Assembly (NCBI GenBank): GCA_033283165.1 | Contig: JAWMQL010000002.1 | Span: forward strand, 806,001 to 870,000 | Reading direction: 5' to 3' | Length of the DNA stretch: 64,000 bases | Source: JAWMQL01 sp033283165 | GTDB lineage: Bacteria; Pseudomonadota; Gammaproteobacteria; Pseudomonadales; Halieaceae | In this document: positions 44,446 through 53,344 of the stretch, piece by piece | Position numbering within the stretch: the stretch's first letter is position 1 | Layout of the letters: each line of letters begins with the position of its first letter | Program-made: the position numbers and the translations under genes | Notes under the pieces: generated by a model | Databases searched by the model: none | Seen by the model: only the letters and a program-made list of their open reading frames with translations | Told to the model about the DNA's origin: nothing

Positions 44446-46008
44446 CTACTTTACCGCCGGCGGGGTTTCGAAGGTGTGGTAGGGCGCCGGCGTGGGCAAG
44501 GTCCACTCCAGGCCTTCCGCGCCTTCCCAGACTTTCTCTTCCGAGGTCGGTTTGCCGGCCACGATGGTCGCGATCACGTTGTACAGGAACAGGATCTGCG
44601 AAGCACCGTAGATGAAGGCTCCGATACTGGACATCATGTTGAAGTCAGTGAACTGCAGCGCGTAGTCGGGGATCCGGCGCGGCATGCCGGCCAGCCCCAC
44701 GAAATGCTGCGGGAAGAAGGTCAGATTGAAACCGATAAACGAGATCCAGAAGTGGGTCTTGCCCATGCTCTCGTTGTACATCCTGCCGCACCACTTGGGC
44801 AGCCAGTAGTAGACCCCGGCCGTCATGGAGAACACCGCCCCGGCCACCATCACGTAGTGGAAGTGCGCCACCACGAAGTAGCTGTCGTGGTACTGGAAGT
44901 CGGACGGCGCGATGGACAGCATCAGCCCGGTGAAACCACCGATGGTGAACAGCACCAGGAAGCCCAGGCAGAACAGCATGGGGGTTTCAAACGTCAGGGC
45001 GCCGCGCCACATGGTGGTGATCCAGTTGAACACCTTCACCCCGGTGGGCACGGCGATCAGCATGGTGGCGTACATGAAGTACAGCTCACCCGCCACCGGC
45101 ATGCCCACGGTATACATGTGGTGCGCCCACACGATGAAGGACAGGAAGGCGATGGACGCGGTGGCGTAGACCATGGAATCGTAGCCGAACAGCGGCTTGC
45201 GGGAGAACGCGGGAATGATCTGCGAAACCACACCGAAGGCCGGCAGGATGATGATGTACACCTCGGGGTGCCCGAAAAACCAGAAGACGTGCTGGAACAG
45301 GACCGGGTCACCGCCACCGGCGGCAGAGAAGAAGCTGGTGCCGAAGTGGATGTCCATCAGCATCATGGTGACCGCGCCCGCCAGTACCGGCATGACGGCA
45401 ACCAGCAGGAAGGCGGTGATCAGCCAGGTCCAGACGAACAGCGGCATCTTCATGTAGGTCATACCCGGGGCCCGCATGTTCATTACCGTGGCAATGATAT
45501 TGATGGAGCCCATGATCGATGACAGGCCCAGCACGTGGACCGAGAAAATGAAGAACGTCACCGAGGGCGGTGCGTACGTCGTGGACAGCGGCGCGTAGAA
45601 CGTCCAGCCGAAATTAGGCGCCCCACCCTCGACGAACAGGGTGGATGCCAGCAGCAGGAAGGTCGGCGGCAGGATCCAGAAGCTCCAGTTGTTCATCCGC
45701 GGCAGGGCCATATCCGGCGCCCCGATCATCATCGGGATCATCCAGTTGGCCAGTCCCACGAAGGACGGCATGATGGCCCCGAACACCATGACCAACCCGT
45801 GCAGGGTGGTCATCTGGTTGAAAAAGGCCGGTTCCACCAGTTGCATGCCCGGCTGGAACAGCTCCGCCCGGATAACCATGGCGAAGGCGCCACCCAGGAT
45901 GAACATGGCGAACGAGAACCACAGGTACATGGTCCCGATGTCTTTGTGGTTGGTGGTGAAAAGCCACCGCGAAAGGCCCTTGGCGGGGCCGTGGTGATGA
46001 TCTCCCAT
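44446..46008 (-). CDS. ctaD: Cytochrome c oxidase subunit I
   Basis: A 520-residue heme-copper oxidase core subunit with 12 membrane helices. Ligands are intact: H70 (low-spin heme), H247 and Y251 in G-H-P-E-V-Y (cross-linked pair), H296-H297 (CuB), H382 and H384 in A-H-F-H-Y-V (high-spin and low-spin heme). The Glu249 of H-P-E-V-Y marks an A1-type oxidase with a D-channel; N-H-K-D near 20 supplies the channel entrance. It reduces oxygen to water and pumps protons. ATG 46008, 14 bases after coxB. Confidence 0.97.
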   Translation of the reverse strand: MGDHHHGPAKGLSRWLFTTNHKDIGTMYLWFSFAMFILGGAFAMVIRAELFQPGMQLVEPAFFNQMTTLHGLVMVFGAIMPSFVGLANWMIPMMIGAPDMALPRMNNWSFWILPPTFLLLASTLFVEGGAPNFGWTFYAPLSTTYAPPSVTFFIFSVHVLGLSSIMGSINIIATVMNMRAPGMTYMKMPLFVWTWLITAFLLVAVMPVLAGAVTMMLMDIHFGTSFFSAAGGGDPVLFQHVFWFFGHPEVYIIILPAFGVVSQIIPAFSRKPLFGYDSMVYATASIAFLSFIVWAHHMYTVGMPVAGELYFMYATMLIAVPTGVKVFNWITTMWRGALTFETPMLFCLGFLVLFTIGGFTGLMLSIAPSDFQYHDSYFVVAHFHYVMVAGAVFSMTAGVYYWLPKWCGRMYNESMGKTHFWISFIGFNLTFFPQHFVGLAGMPRRIPDYALQFTDFNMMSSIGAFIYGASQILFLYNVIATIVAGKPTSEEKVWEGAEGLEWTLPTPAPYHTFETPPAVK

Positions 46009-46022
46009 CGTTATCTCCTCCC

Positions 46023-47177
46023 TCAGCCTTTCTTGTGATTGAACACGTCGATGGGCTGAACCATGTCGCCCATATTGTTCCCGAAGGCGTTGCGCTGGTA
46101 GGTGACCACCGCCGCCATGTCGACGTCGTTGAGCTGGCCGCCGAAAGCCTGCATCGCCGTACCCGGCACACCATGTATGCTCACCTCGAGATGCCCGGCC
46201 AGTTCACCGGTAGCGATCGGGCTGCCCGCGATAGGCTTGCCGACCCCGCCCTCACCCTTGGCGCCGTGACAGGCGAGGCAGTTGCGATCGTAGACCGCCT
46301 TGCCGCGTTCCATCAACTCGTCCAGGGTAAAGGTCTGGGCCATCAGCGCCGCGATCTCCGCCGCCTCGGACTGCTTGCCCGCCAGCCAGTCGGCAAATTC
46401 TTCCTTGCTGACCACATTGACCACGATAGGCATGAAGCCATGATCCTTGCCGCACAGTTCGGCACACTGACCACGCACAATACCGACTTCCGTGGCGGTA
46501 GCGGTGGCCTCGTTAACGAAACCCGGAATGGCGTCCTTCTTGACCGCCAGGGCGGGAACCCACCAGGAGTGGATCACGTCGTTGGCGGTGACCAGAAACC
46601 TGACCTTGGTATCGACCGGAATGACTACCGGCTCGTCCACTTCCAGCAGGTAGTGCTCGCCCTTTTCCTCGGTGTTGTAGATTTCCTGCTGCGAGGTCCG
46701 CAGGTTACTGAAGTAGCTGACGTTTTGCCCCGTGTCGGAGAGGTATTCGTACTTCCACTTCCACTGGTAGCCGGTAATCACTATGTCGAGCTCGGCATCG
46801 TCGTGGTCGTAGATCTCGATCAGGGTGGAAGTCGCGGGGACCGCCATGCCGATCAGGATCAGGAAGGGCACCACCGTCCAGGCGATTTCCACCTTGGTGC
46901 TCTCGTGGAAGGTAGCCGGCGTGACGCCGCGGGATTTGCGATGGTAGATGATGGAATAAAACATCACCCCGAATACCACCACGCCGATGATCACGCAGAT
47001 CCATAGGATGGTCATGTGCAGGTCAAAGATGCTGTGGCCTACTTCGGTGACACCCGGTGACATATTCACCGAGGACGTATTGGAGTCATTGGCCAGGACG
47101 CCGCCGGAAAGCAGCGACAACAACATCAGCACAGGACCGAGCGCCAGCCGGTACAGGCGCTTCACAGTAAAACACAT
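46023..47177 (-). CDS. ctaC: Cytochrome c oxidase subunit II with fused cytochrome c domain
   Basis: A 384-residue subunit II. Signal peptide (about 1-29, V-L-A), two membrane helices (about 55-78 and 100-120), and the cupredoxin domain with all CuA ligands: H203, C238, E240, C242, H246, M249 in C-A-E-L-C-G-K-D-H-G-F-M. A C-terminal cytochrome c domain with C-L-A-C-H (300-304) makes this a caa3-type oxidase. I chose ATG 47177 with GGAG nine bases upstream; ATG 47192 would add five residues. It is the first gene of the operon. Confidence 0.95.
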   Translation of the reverse strand: MCFTVKRLYRLALGPVLMLLSLLSGGVLANDSNTSSVNMSPGVTEVGHSIFDLHMTILWICVIIGVVVFGVMFYSIIYHRKSRGVTPATFHESTKVEIAWTVVPFLILIGMAVPATSTLIEIYDHDDAELDIVITGYQWKWKYEYLSDTGQNVSYFSNLRTSQQEIYNTEEKGEHYLLEVDEPVVIPVDTKVRFLVTANDVIHSWWVPALAVKKDAIPGFVNEATATATEVGIVRGQCAELCGKDHGFMPIVVNVVSKEEFADWLAGKQSEAAEIAALMAQTFTLDELMERGKAVYDRNCLACHGAKGEGGVGKPIAGSPIATGELAGHLEVSIHGVPGTAMQAFGGQLNDVDMAAVVTYQRNAFGNNMGDMVQPIDVFNHKKG

Positions 47178-47491
47178 TTCCCGTGTCTCCATGTTAAAGG
47201 TAGATTCCCCCCAGCTGACGACCGTGCACAGAACCCGCGGGCGCGAGTGGCATGCGTGGGGAAAAACCTGCCCCGCTGCCACTCTTGCGGCGGCATGGAG
47301 GACGGGCGACAAAAATCCCGGGACATCAACTGACTGTGATTGGTACCTGCGACACGGTGCCGCAGGGACAAAACGGCGCGATTATAGCCAAGTTCGTTGG
47401 TAAATAACACTAAGATGCTGATTTAATAAGGCTTTGCCGGCGGCGGGCGCACAGGTGCGGCCGCGGGCGCTGTCCGGGCTCGTTCCCATAT
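47178..47491. promoter_or_regulatory. Divergent intergenic region between ctaC and the MATE gene
   Basis: This 314-base gap holds no gene that I can support. A perfect TATAAT on the - strand (47381-47386) is a likely -10 site for the oxidase operon, leaving a leader of about 200 bases before ctaC; no good -35 hexamer lies upstream. An AT-rich patch at 47398-47430 could hold the + strand promoter of the MATE gene. No ribosomal binding site is evident before that gene. Confidence 0.5.
47381..47386 (-). promoter_or_regulatory. Candidate -10 box of the cytochrome oxidase operon
   Basis: Exact TATAAT on the - strand, about 195 bases upstream of the ctaC start. The matching -35 region does not resemble TTGACA, so activation by a regulator or a different sigma factor is possible. 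Confidence 0.4.
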
Positions 47492-48832
47492 ATGCAATCC
47501 GACCGCACTCTAGACCACAAAATATGGGGTATCGCCTGGCCGGCGATCCTGTCGAACATCACCATACCCCTGTTGGGACTGGTGGACGCCGCTATCCTGG
47601 GCCACCTGGGCAGCGCCCACTACCTCGGCGCGGTGGCCCTGGGCAGCGCCATCCTGTCATTCCTGTACTGGGGATTCAGTTTCCTGCGCATGGGGACAAC
47701 CGGCCTGGTGGCCCGCGCCCTCGGGGCAGGGGAAGAGCGCGGCGCGTTCCTGATCCTGGCCCGTTCCGGGGTCCTGGCCCTGGCGCTGGCTTGTGCAGTC
47801 ATCCTCCTGCATCCCCTGTGGCTCGGCCTGGGTTTCCGGCTGATGGCCCCCGGTCCGGAACTGTTGCCCCTGGCGCAGTCCTACGCCGGTATCCGCATCG
47901 CCAGCGCCCCGGCGGTGCTGCTGACCTACGCGGTGGTGGGCTGGTGTATCGGCCGCCAGGATACCCGCTGGCCCATGGCCGTGGTGATCACCACCAACGC
48001 TGCCAACATCGCCCTGGATTTCCTGTTCATCGTCGGCCTGGACATGTACAGCGACGGCGCCGCCATGGCCACGGTCTGCGCCGAATACCTGGGCCTGGTG
48101 GTCGCGCTGACGGCCGTCTGGCGCCGGTCTCGGCCCGAGTGGTTTGACACTCTCGGACACGAACTGCGCCGGCTGGTCGCCTACCGCGCCCTGCTGCAGA
48201 GCAACCGCCACCTGTTCCTGCGCACCGTGTGCCTGCTGTTCAGCTTCGCTTTCTTTACGGCGATGGGCGAAAAGCTGGGTCAGGACATTCTGGCCGCCAA
48301 CGCCATCATGATGCAGCTGATGATGGTCGCCGCCTTTGGCCTGGACGGATTTGCCTTCGCCGCCGAGGGCCTGGCCGGCAACAGCCTGGGTGCGGGCGAC
48401 CTGCCATCCTTCCACGCCGCGGTGCGACGCTGTGCCTGGTGGTGCGGCATCTGCGCGGCAGGGGTCAGCGCCGCCTACCTGCTGGCCCATCCGTTGCTGT
48501 TTGCTGCCCTCACCGACCTGGAACCGGTTCGGGAACTGATGTTCCGCTACCGCTGGTGGCTTATTGCCCTGCCCCTGGTGGCCGCGCCCTGCTACCTGCT
48601 GGACGGGGTCTTTATCGGCAGCGCCGAGACCGGTCCCATGATGCGCACCATGCTGCTCAGCACCTGCCTGGTCTACCTGCCCTGCTGGTACCTGACCCGC
48701 GACTGGGGCAACCACGGCCTGTGGCTCGCGTTCACCCTGTTCAACGCCGCTCGCGGGCTGAGCCTGTACCGGGTTTATCGTCGCTATAATGTGCTCGGGC
48801 GGTGGCTAAACCCGCAGAATAGTCTAGCCTGA
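47492..48832 (+). CDS. MATE-family efflux transporter (DinF-like)
   Basis: A 446-residue membrane protein with 12 hydrophobic segments in two homologous halves. W-P-A-I-L-S-N-I-T-I-P-L-L-G-L-V-D in helix 1 and A-I-L-G-H-L-G with G-T-T-G-L-V-A-R-A-L-G are the MATE/DinF signatures; the second half repeats them as G-F-A-F-A-A-E-G-L-A-G near 285. It exports cationic or lipophilic compounds using Na+ or H+. ATG 47492 has no obvious ribosome site. Substrate is unknown. Confidence 0.9.
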   Translation: MQSDRTLDHKIWGIAWPAILSNITIPLLGLVDAAILGHLGSAHYLGAVALGSAILSFLYWGFSFLRMGTTGLVARALGAGEERGAFLILARSGVLALALACAVILLHPLWLGLGFRLMAPGPELLPLAQSYAGIRIASAPAVLLTYAVVGWCIGRQDTRWPMAVVITTNAANIALDFLFIVGLDMYSDGAAMATVCAEYLGLVVALTAVWRRSRPEWFDTLGHELRRLVAYRALLQSNRHLFLRTVCLLFSFAFFTAMGEKLGQDILAANAIMMQLMMVAAFGLDGFAFAAEGLAGNSLGAGDLPSFHAAVRRCAWWCGICAAGVSAAYLLAHPLLFAALTDLEPVRELMFRYRWWLIALPLVAAPCYLLDGVFIGSAETGPMMRTMLLSTCLVYLPCWYLTRDWGNHGLWLAFTLFNAARGLSLYRVYRRYNVLGRWLNPQNSLA

Positions 48833-48869
48833 AGAGATAGCTGACAGCCGCCCAACCCGGGGTTCGCCC

Positions 48870-49490
48870 ATGCTTGCCAACAGCATCCGGGAAACCATCG
48901 ACGCCGCGGTCAGCGCCGAGCACAGTAACCCACTGTTGCGCCGGCGCCTGGAACAACAACTGCCGCGGCTCCGCAACAGGCTGGTTCTCCCACAGGAGAA
49001 CCCGGTTGATGCACTGATGAGCTTCATTACCAAGTACGTGGAAAGCGTTCCCAGTTCCATCAGCCTGGTCACCGCGGTCAGCAAGCGCCTGGGTTTCCAC
49101 GAATACGCAGCCCCGTTCCTGCACATGGCGGAGGATTTTTTCCTGCAGCCGCCGGACAGTGTACCGGGGGAGGGGCTGGAAGCCCTGCTGGACGAGGCCT
49201 TCCTGGCCCATCGCCTGCTGGAAGAAATCAACGATCATCACATTCGTCACCTGCAGCGGCCCTTGCTGCCGGTGGACATGACCGAGGCGAATATCATTGT
49301 GCACCACCTGCTGGGTGATGCCCTGGCCGATCGCCTGGAACAACTGGTGCAGTATGCCGCAGGACAGCACCTGCACCGGGAACACCTGTGGCAAAAGCTG
49401 CGCGACCTCCCCGGTAGCGCCAGCGTTCCGGACGCCCTGCACAGCGCCCGCCTGCTCAAGGGCTGCGGCGAGATTCGTCTGCGCCTCTAG
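48870..49490 (+). CDS. Conserved protein of unknown function
   Basis: A 206-residue soluble protein with no signal peptide or membrane segment and a mainly helical appearance (many L, E and H; L-L-R-R-R-L-E-Q-Q-L-P-R-L-R-N-R near 22-37). Motifs such as P-V-D-M-T-E-A-N-I-I-V-H-H-L near 135 may be functional, but I do not recognise a family. Codon use and GC3 look like its neighbours, so it is a real gene. It starts 37 bases after the MATE gene and may be cotranscribed. Confidence 0.7.
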   Translation: MLANSIRETIDAAVSAEHSNPLLRRRLEQQLPRLRNRLVLPQENPVDALMSFITKYVESVPSSISLVTAVSKRLGFHEYAAPFLHMAEDFFLQPPDSVPGEGLEALLDEAFLAHRLLEEINDHHIRHLQRPLLPVDMTEANIIVHHLLGDALADRLEQLVQYAAGQHLHREHLWQKLRDLPGSASVPDALHSARLLKGCGEIRLRL

Positions 49491-49504
49491 GTGACGACCC
49501 TCAA

Positions 49505-49777
49505 CTATCGGTCAGGTTTGACATCCGGGTCGACCAGTGTGACCGGCTCTGCTGCCGTTTCGGTAAGGCGCGCGGCTGCGCGGCTGACCCGGGTCGCCGG
49601 TTCCCGTGGCGTGGTGTCGGGGGGGCGCGCGTCACTGAAGCCACAGGCCACGCATTCCCGCTGGTCACTGTCGAGATTCACCACGATCTTGTCCATGGCA
49701 CCACAGCGGGGGCACACTGCCCCGGCAATAAAGCGCCGTCGCCGCGGTTCGCGGCCCGAACTCTCGTCTACCGGCAT
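49505..49777 (-). CDS. YheV-like zinc-ribbon protein
   Basis: A 90-residue protein whose core R-R-R-R-F-I-A-G-A-V-C-P-R-C and E-C-V-A-C-G-F match YheV, a putative metal-binding protein. Four cysteines (22, 25, 42, 45) form a zinc ribbon. The last 40 residues are low-complexity and longer than in E. coli YheV. I chose ATG 49777 with a GGGGGTG site five bases upstream; a start at 49807 is less likely. In Pseudomonas this gene neighbours prlC and a gamma-carbonic anhydrase; prlC is absent here. Confidence 0.82.
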   Translation of the reverse strand: MPVDESSGREPRRRRFIAGAVCPRCGAMDKIVVNLDSDQRECVACGFSDARPPDTTPREPATRVSRAAARLTETAAEPVTLVDPDVKPDR

Positions 49778-49849
49778 CCATTCACCCCCTGGCCAGACTG
49801 AAGACAAGTGGCTATTGTATCAGCCCCTCTTCGGCGCGAGTCCACCCGC

Positions 49850-50407
49850 ATGAAACACTACACGGCCACCAGCCTGCGAACGTTTGACGGTCATTGCCCG
49901 GTACTGGGGGAGCGGGTGCTGATAGACCCCAGCGCGGTGGTCCTCGGTGACGTGGAGCTGGGAGACGATGTCTCGGTCTGGCCCCAGGCCAGTGTGCGCG
50001 GCGACATGCATCGCATCCGGGTGGGCGCCAGGACCTCGATCCAGGATGGCTGCGTGCTGCATATCACCCACGCCGGGCCCTATAACCCCGACGGCTGGCC
50101 GCTGCTTGTTGGCCGCGAGGTCACCATCGGCCACGGGGCTATCCTGCACGGCTGTGACATCGGCGACCGGGTACTGGTCGGCATGGGCGCCACCGTGATG
50201 GACGGCGCGGTGGTGGAGCCGGAGGTGGTCATTGGCGCGGGCGCCCTGGTTACACCGGGCAAGCGCCTGCGCAGCGGTTACCTGTATGCGGGCAGCCCGG
50301 CGCGGGAGATGCGGCCACTGAGCGAGGGAGAGCGGGACTACTTTTGCTACAGCGCCGATAACTACGTGCGCCTGAAGGATCGCCACCTGGCGGCGCTGGA
50401 AGCCTAG
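49850..50407 (+). CDS. Gamma-carbonic anhydrase family protein
   Basis: A 185-residue left-handed beta-helix protein of the YrdA/CaiE/gamma-CA type. The hexapeptide repeats run from 25 to 150 and the three zinc histidines are H71, H95 and H100 (H-I-T-H and I-G-H-G-A-I-L-H). The catalytic Glu of archaeal Cam is absent as in most bacterial homologues, so carbonic anhydrase activity is uncertain. ATG 49850. Its stop codon overlaps the aroE stop in the four bases CTAG. Confidence 0.87.
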   Translation: MKHYTATSLRTFDGHCPVLGERVLIDPSAVVLGDVELGDDVSVWPQASVRGDMHRIRVGARTSIQDGCVLHITHAGPYNPDGWPLLVGREVTIGHGAILHGCDIGDRVLVGMGATVMDGAVVEPEVVIGAGALVTPGKRLRSGYLYAGSPAREMRPLSEGERDYFCYSADNYVRLKDRHLAALEA

Positions 50408-51240
50408 GCCGCCTCCAGCAGGCTGCGCATCTGGTTGATGACCGGCCGGGTTTCCGGCCGCTGGCCGCGCCACAGGTAGAAGGACTCTGCGGCCTGTTCC
50501 ACCAGCATACCCAACCCGTCGGACACCGCCCAGGCGGCGTGGTGAGCCGACCAGCGCATGAATACCGTGGGCTCGGCACCGTACACCATGTCGTAGCAGC
50601 AGCTTCGTTCGGTGAGCAATTCCGGCGGTAGTTCCGGCATCTCGCCACTGAGGCCGGCGCTGGTGCCATTGATGACCAGGTCAAACTGGCGTCCCGTGAG
50701 CGAGTCCAGGCCAGTGCCGTTGACCGGACCCAGGCCGGCGAACTCCTGTGCCAGCCGAACCGCCTTGTCCGCGCTGCGATTGGCGATCAGCAGTTCCCGG
50801 GGGCGTTCCTTGAGCAGCGGCTCCAGCACGCCGCGCACCGCACCGCCCGCGCCCAGCACCAGTACCCTGAGGCCCTGCACCACCCAGCCCAGGTTGACGA
50901 TCATATCGCGCACCAGGCCCACTCCGTCCGTATTGTCACCGCGGATGCGACCGTCCTCCAGCCGCACCAGGGTGTTAACCGCCCGTGCCCGCTGGGCGCG
51001 GGGGGACAATTCGTCGGCAAACTCGAAGGCATCGCCCTTGAAAGGCACGGTGACATTGAGGCCGCAACCGCCGGCCTCGAAGAAGCGCCGGGCGGCGGCC
51101 TCGAATTCGCCCAGCTCCACCCTGACCGCGCGGTACTGCATGGCCTGACCGCACTGCTCGGCAAAAGCAGCGTGAATGGCCGGCGATTTGCTTTGTTTAA
51201 CCGGGTTGCCGAATACAGCGTATTTATCTTTATCGGTCAT
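50404..51240 (-). CDS. aroE: Shikimate dehydrogenase
   Basis: A 278-residue enzyme that reduces 3-dehydroshikimate with NADPH in aromatic amino-acid synthesis. The N-terminal substrate domain has G-N-P-V-K-Q-S-K-S-P (residues 11-20), and the catalytic lysine in N-V-T-V-P-F-K-G near 67. The cofactor loop G-A-G-G-A-V-R-G lies near 130 and N-R-S beyond it gives NADPH preference. It begins the - strand group aroE-hemF-tsaC-purE-dprA reading from right to left. Confidence 0.95.
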   Translation of the reverse strand: MTDKDKYAVFGNPVKQSKSPAIHAAFAEQCGQAMQYRAVRVELGEFEAAARRFFEAGGCGLNVTVPFKGDAFEFADELSPRAQRARAVNTLVRLEDGRIRGDNTDGVGLVRDMIVNLGWVVQGLRVLVLGAGGAVRGVLEPLLKERPRELLIANRSADKAVRLAQEFAGLGPVNGTGLDSLTGRQFDLVINGTSAGLSGEMPELPPELLTERSCCYDMVYGAEPTVFMRWSAHHAAWAVSDGLGMLVEQAAESFYLWRGQRPETRPVINQMRSLLEAA

Positions 51241-51267
51241 AGACAGCCTTTGTTGTCGCTGGCTGGT

Positions 51268-52176
51268 TCAGGTTTCAGCCAGCCAGTCGCGGTGCTGCAG
51301 ATAGTACTCTGTCAGGTCCGCTTCTGCCGACCCGGGCTCGGGGTGGTAGTCGTATTCCCAGCGCACCAACGGCGGCAGGGACATCAGGATGGCCTCGGTA
51401 CGGCCCCCGGATTGCAAACCAAACAGGGTACCTCTGTCAAATACCAGGTTGAATTCCACATAGCGACCGCGCCGGTACAACTGGAACTGCCGCTCGCGCT
51501 CGCCATAGACCGTGTCCCGGCGTCGCTGCACGATCGGCAGGTAGGCCGGCACATAGGAGTCGCCCACCGCGCGCAGGAAGGCGAAACAGGTGTCAAAGTC
51601 CCACGCGTTGAGGTCGTCGAAAAACAGGCCGCCGATGCCCCTGGGCTCGGCCCGGTGCTTGAGGTAAAAATACTCGTCGCACCAACGTTTGTAACGGGGG
51701 TAGACATCTTCCCCGAAAGGCGCACAGGCCGCGGCGGCGACCCGGTGCCAGGCGATACAGTCCTCGCGGTTGCCGTAGTAGGGGGTGAGATCGTAGCCGC
51801 CGCCAAACCACCACACCGGTTGCTCGCCGTCTTTTTCCGCCACGAACATGCGCACATTGGCGTGGGAGGTCGGCACATAGGGATTGCGCGGGTGGATGAC
51901 CAGGGAAACCCCCATGGCCTGGTAACTGCGCCCGGCCAGCTCGGGGCGGCCGGCGCTGGCCGAGGGGGGCAGGCTGGCCCCGCGCACATGGGAAAAATTC
52001 ACCCCGGCTTTTTCGAACACCGCGCCCTCCGCCAGCACCCGGCTGCGACCTCCGCCACCCTCGGGGCGCTCCCAGCTATCGGTGCGGAACTCGCGCTCAC
52101 CATCCTCGGCCGCAAGGGCGGCGCAGATGCCGTCCTGCAAGGTCAGGAGATAGTCTTTGACCGCTTCGATCTGCAT
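51268..52176 (-). CDS. hemF: Oxygen-dependent coproporphyrinogen III oxidase
   Basis: A 302-residue HemF (E. coli 299). It oxidatively decarboxylates coproporphyrinogen III to protoporphyrinogen IX in heme synthesis, in the cytoplasm. Signatures include V-F-E-K-A-G-V-N-F-S near 50, R-N-P-Y-V-P-T-S-H-A-N near 97, and W-C-D-E-Y-F-Y-L-K-H-R near 165. Being oxygen-dependent it fits an aerobic host. The gene follows tsaC by 15 bases. Confidence 0.96.
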   Translation of the reverse strand: MQIEAVKDYLLTLQDGICAALAAEDGEREFRTDSWERPEGGGGRSRVLAEGAVFEKAGVNFSHVRGASLPPSASAGRPELAGRSYQAMGVSLVIHPRNPYVPTSHANVRMFVAEKDGEQPVWWFGGGYDLTPYYGNREDCIAWHRVAAAACAPFGEDVYPRYKRWCDEYFYLKHRAEPRGIGGLFFDDLNAWDFDTCFAFLRAVGDSYVPAYLPIVQRRRDTVYGERERQFQLYRRGRYVEFNLVFDRGTLFGLQSGGRTEAILMSLPPLVRWEYDYHPEPGSAEADLTEYYLQHRDWLAET

Positions 52177-52191
52177 GGAGGCTCCTTTTGC

Positions 52192-52755
52192 TCAGGCTCG
52201 AATCAGCTCGCCGCTGGCGAGGTCGCGAATTTCACTGGGCCGACGGGCCCGGCCCACGGCGCCGGGCAACAGGTCGTCCAGCTCGCCACCGAAATACCGC
52301 ACCACCTGGAAGCGCTCGCGCGGCGCCAGGCATCCCGCCCGGTTGGCGGAGGTGGATACCAGGGAACCGCCCCAGGCATGACACAGGGCAGCCATTACCG
52401 GGTGCGCGCTGACCCGCAGGGCCACGGTGTCGAAATTCCCGTGTATCCACCGGGGCACCCGGTTCCTGTGGGGCACCAGCCAGGTGTAGGGGCCGGGCCA
52501 GGAGCTTTCCAGCTGACGTCGCTGGGCAGGCTCCAGGTCCTGCAGCAGCCAGTCAAACTGGTCCACGCTGGCAGCGACCAGAATCAGGCCCTTGTCCGGC
52601 GACCGCTGTTTCAAGTGTAGCAGGCGCATCACGGCGTCTTCCTGCCAGGGGTCGCAGGATAGGCCCCACACCGCCTCGGTAGGACAGGCGATCACGCCCC
52701 CGGCCTGCAGCACCCGCACTGCGGCCTGCAGGCGCCAGGTCAGCGCGGACGGCAC
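52192..52755 (-). CDS. tsaC: Threonylcarbamoyl-AMP synthase
   Basis: A 187-residue YrdC/Sua5-type protein, the single-domain TsaC length. It joins threonine, bicarbonate and ATP for the t6A modification of tRNAs. Visible motifs are C-P-T-E-A-V-W-G-L-S near 24, K-Q-R-S-P-D-K-G-L near 49 and S-T-S-A-N-R-A-G near 133. Start GTG 52755, five bases after purE. Together with purE, hemF and aroE it forms a block also found in Pseudomonas. Confidence 0.94.
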   Translation of the reverse strand: MPSALTWRLQAAVRVLQAGGVIACPTEAVWGLSCDPWQEDAVMRLLHLKQRSPDKGLILVAASVDQFDWLLQDLEPAQRRQLESSWPGPYTWLVPHRNRVPRWIHGNFDTVALRVSAHPVMAALCHAWGGSLVSTSANRAGCLAPRERFQVVRYFGGELDDLLPGAVGRARRPSEIRDLASGELIRA

Positions 52756-52760
52756 GGTGC

Positions 52761-53264
52761 TCAGCCCTGCAGGGATTCCTGCAGCGCGGCGTCCTTGGCG
52801 GCAATCTGGGCCGCGTTCTCCGCCCGCTCTTCGCGCAGCCTGGCATCCAGCCCGGCGTCGGACACCGACAGGATCTGGGCTGCCAGGTAAGCGGCATTCT
52901 TGGCCCCGGCTTTGCCGATCGCCACGGTAGCCACCGGGATACCGGCAGGCATCTGCACCGTGGACAACAGGGCGTCAAGGCCGTCCAGGGATGCGTTCAT
53001 GGGCACCCCGATCACCGGTTTCACGGTCGCGGCCGACACCGCTCCGGCCAGGTGGGCTGCCATGCCGGCAGCGGCAATAAATACGCCGCAGCCGCGCTGC
53101 TCCGCGTCCGCCACGTATTGCTTGGTCGCTTCCGGCGTACGGTGCGCTGAGGTAATACGGGCTTCGAAAGTGATTTCGAACTTACGCAGCACATCGAAAC
53201 AGGCTTCCATGACTGGCAGGTCAGAATCAGAGCCCATGACGATGGCAACAAAGGGTTTACTCAT
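52761..53264 (-). CDS. purE: N5-carboxyaminoimidazole ribonucleotide mutase
   Basis: A 167-residue class I PurE. G-S-D-S-D-L-P-V-M near 12 binds the substrate phosphate, and S-A-H-R-T-P near 43 supplies the catalytic histidine. It rearranges N5-CAIR to CAIR in purine synthesis. ATG 53264 fits the family start. Its usual partner purK is not adjacent; the downstream gene is tsaC. Confidence 0.95.
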   Translation of the reverse strand: MSKPFVAIVMGSDSDLPVMEACFDVLRKFEITFEARITSAHRTPEATKQYVADAEQRGCGVFIAAAGMAAHLAGAVSAATVKPVIGVPMNASLDGLDALLSTVQMPAGIPVATVAIGKAGAKNAAYLAAQILSVSDAGLDARLREERAENAAQIAAKDAALQESLQG

Positions 53265-53344
53265 GGCGGTTCTCCCGTAGGCGGCACTCGATCCGCCGCG
53301 AAAAAGCGCGAAATTTAACCAACCCCGGCCCACTTGGCAAGGGT

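Noticed and set aside
53295..53330. CGCG-N5-CGCG hairpin between purE and dprA
   Set aside because: Only four base pairs and no run of T in the right place; too weak to call a terminator.
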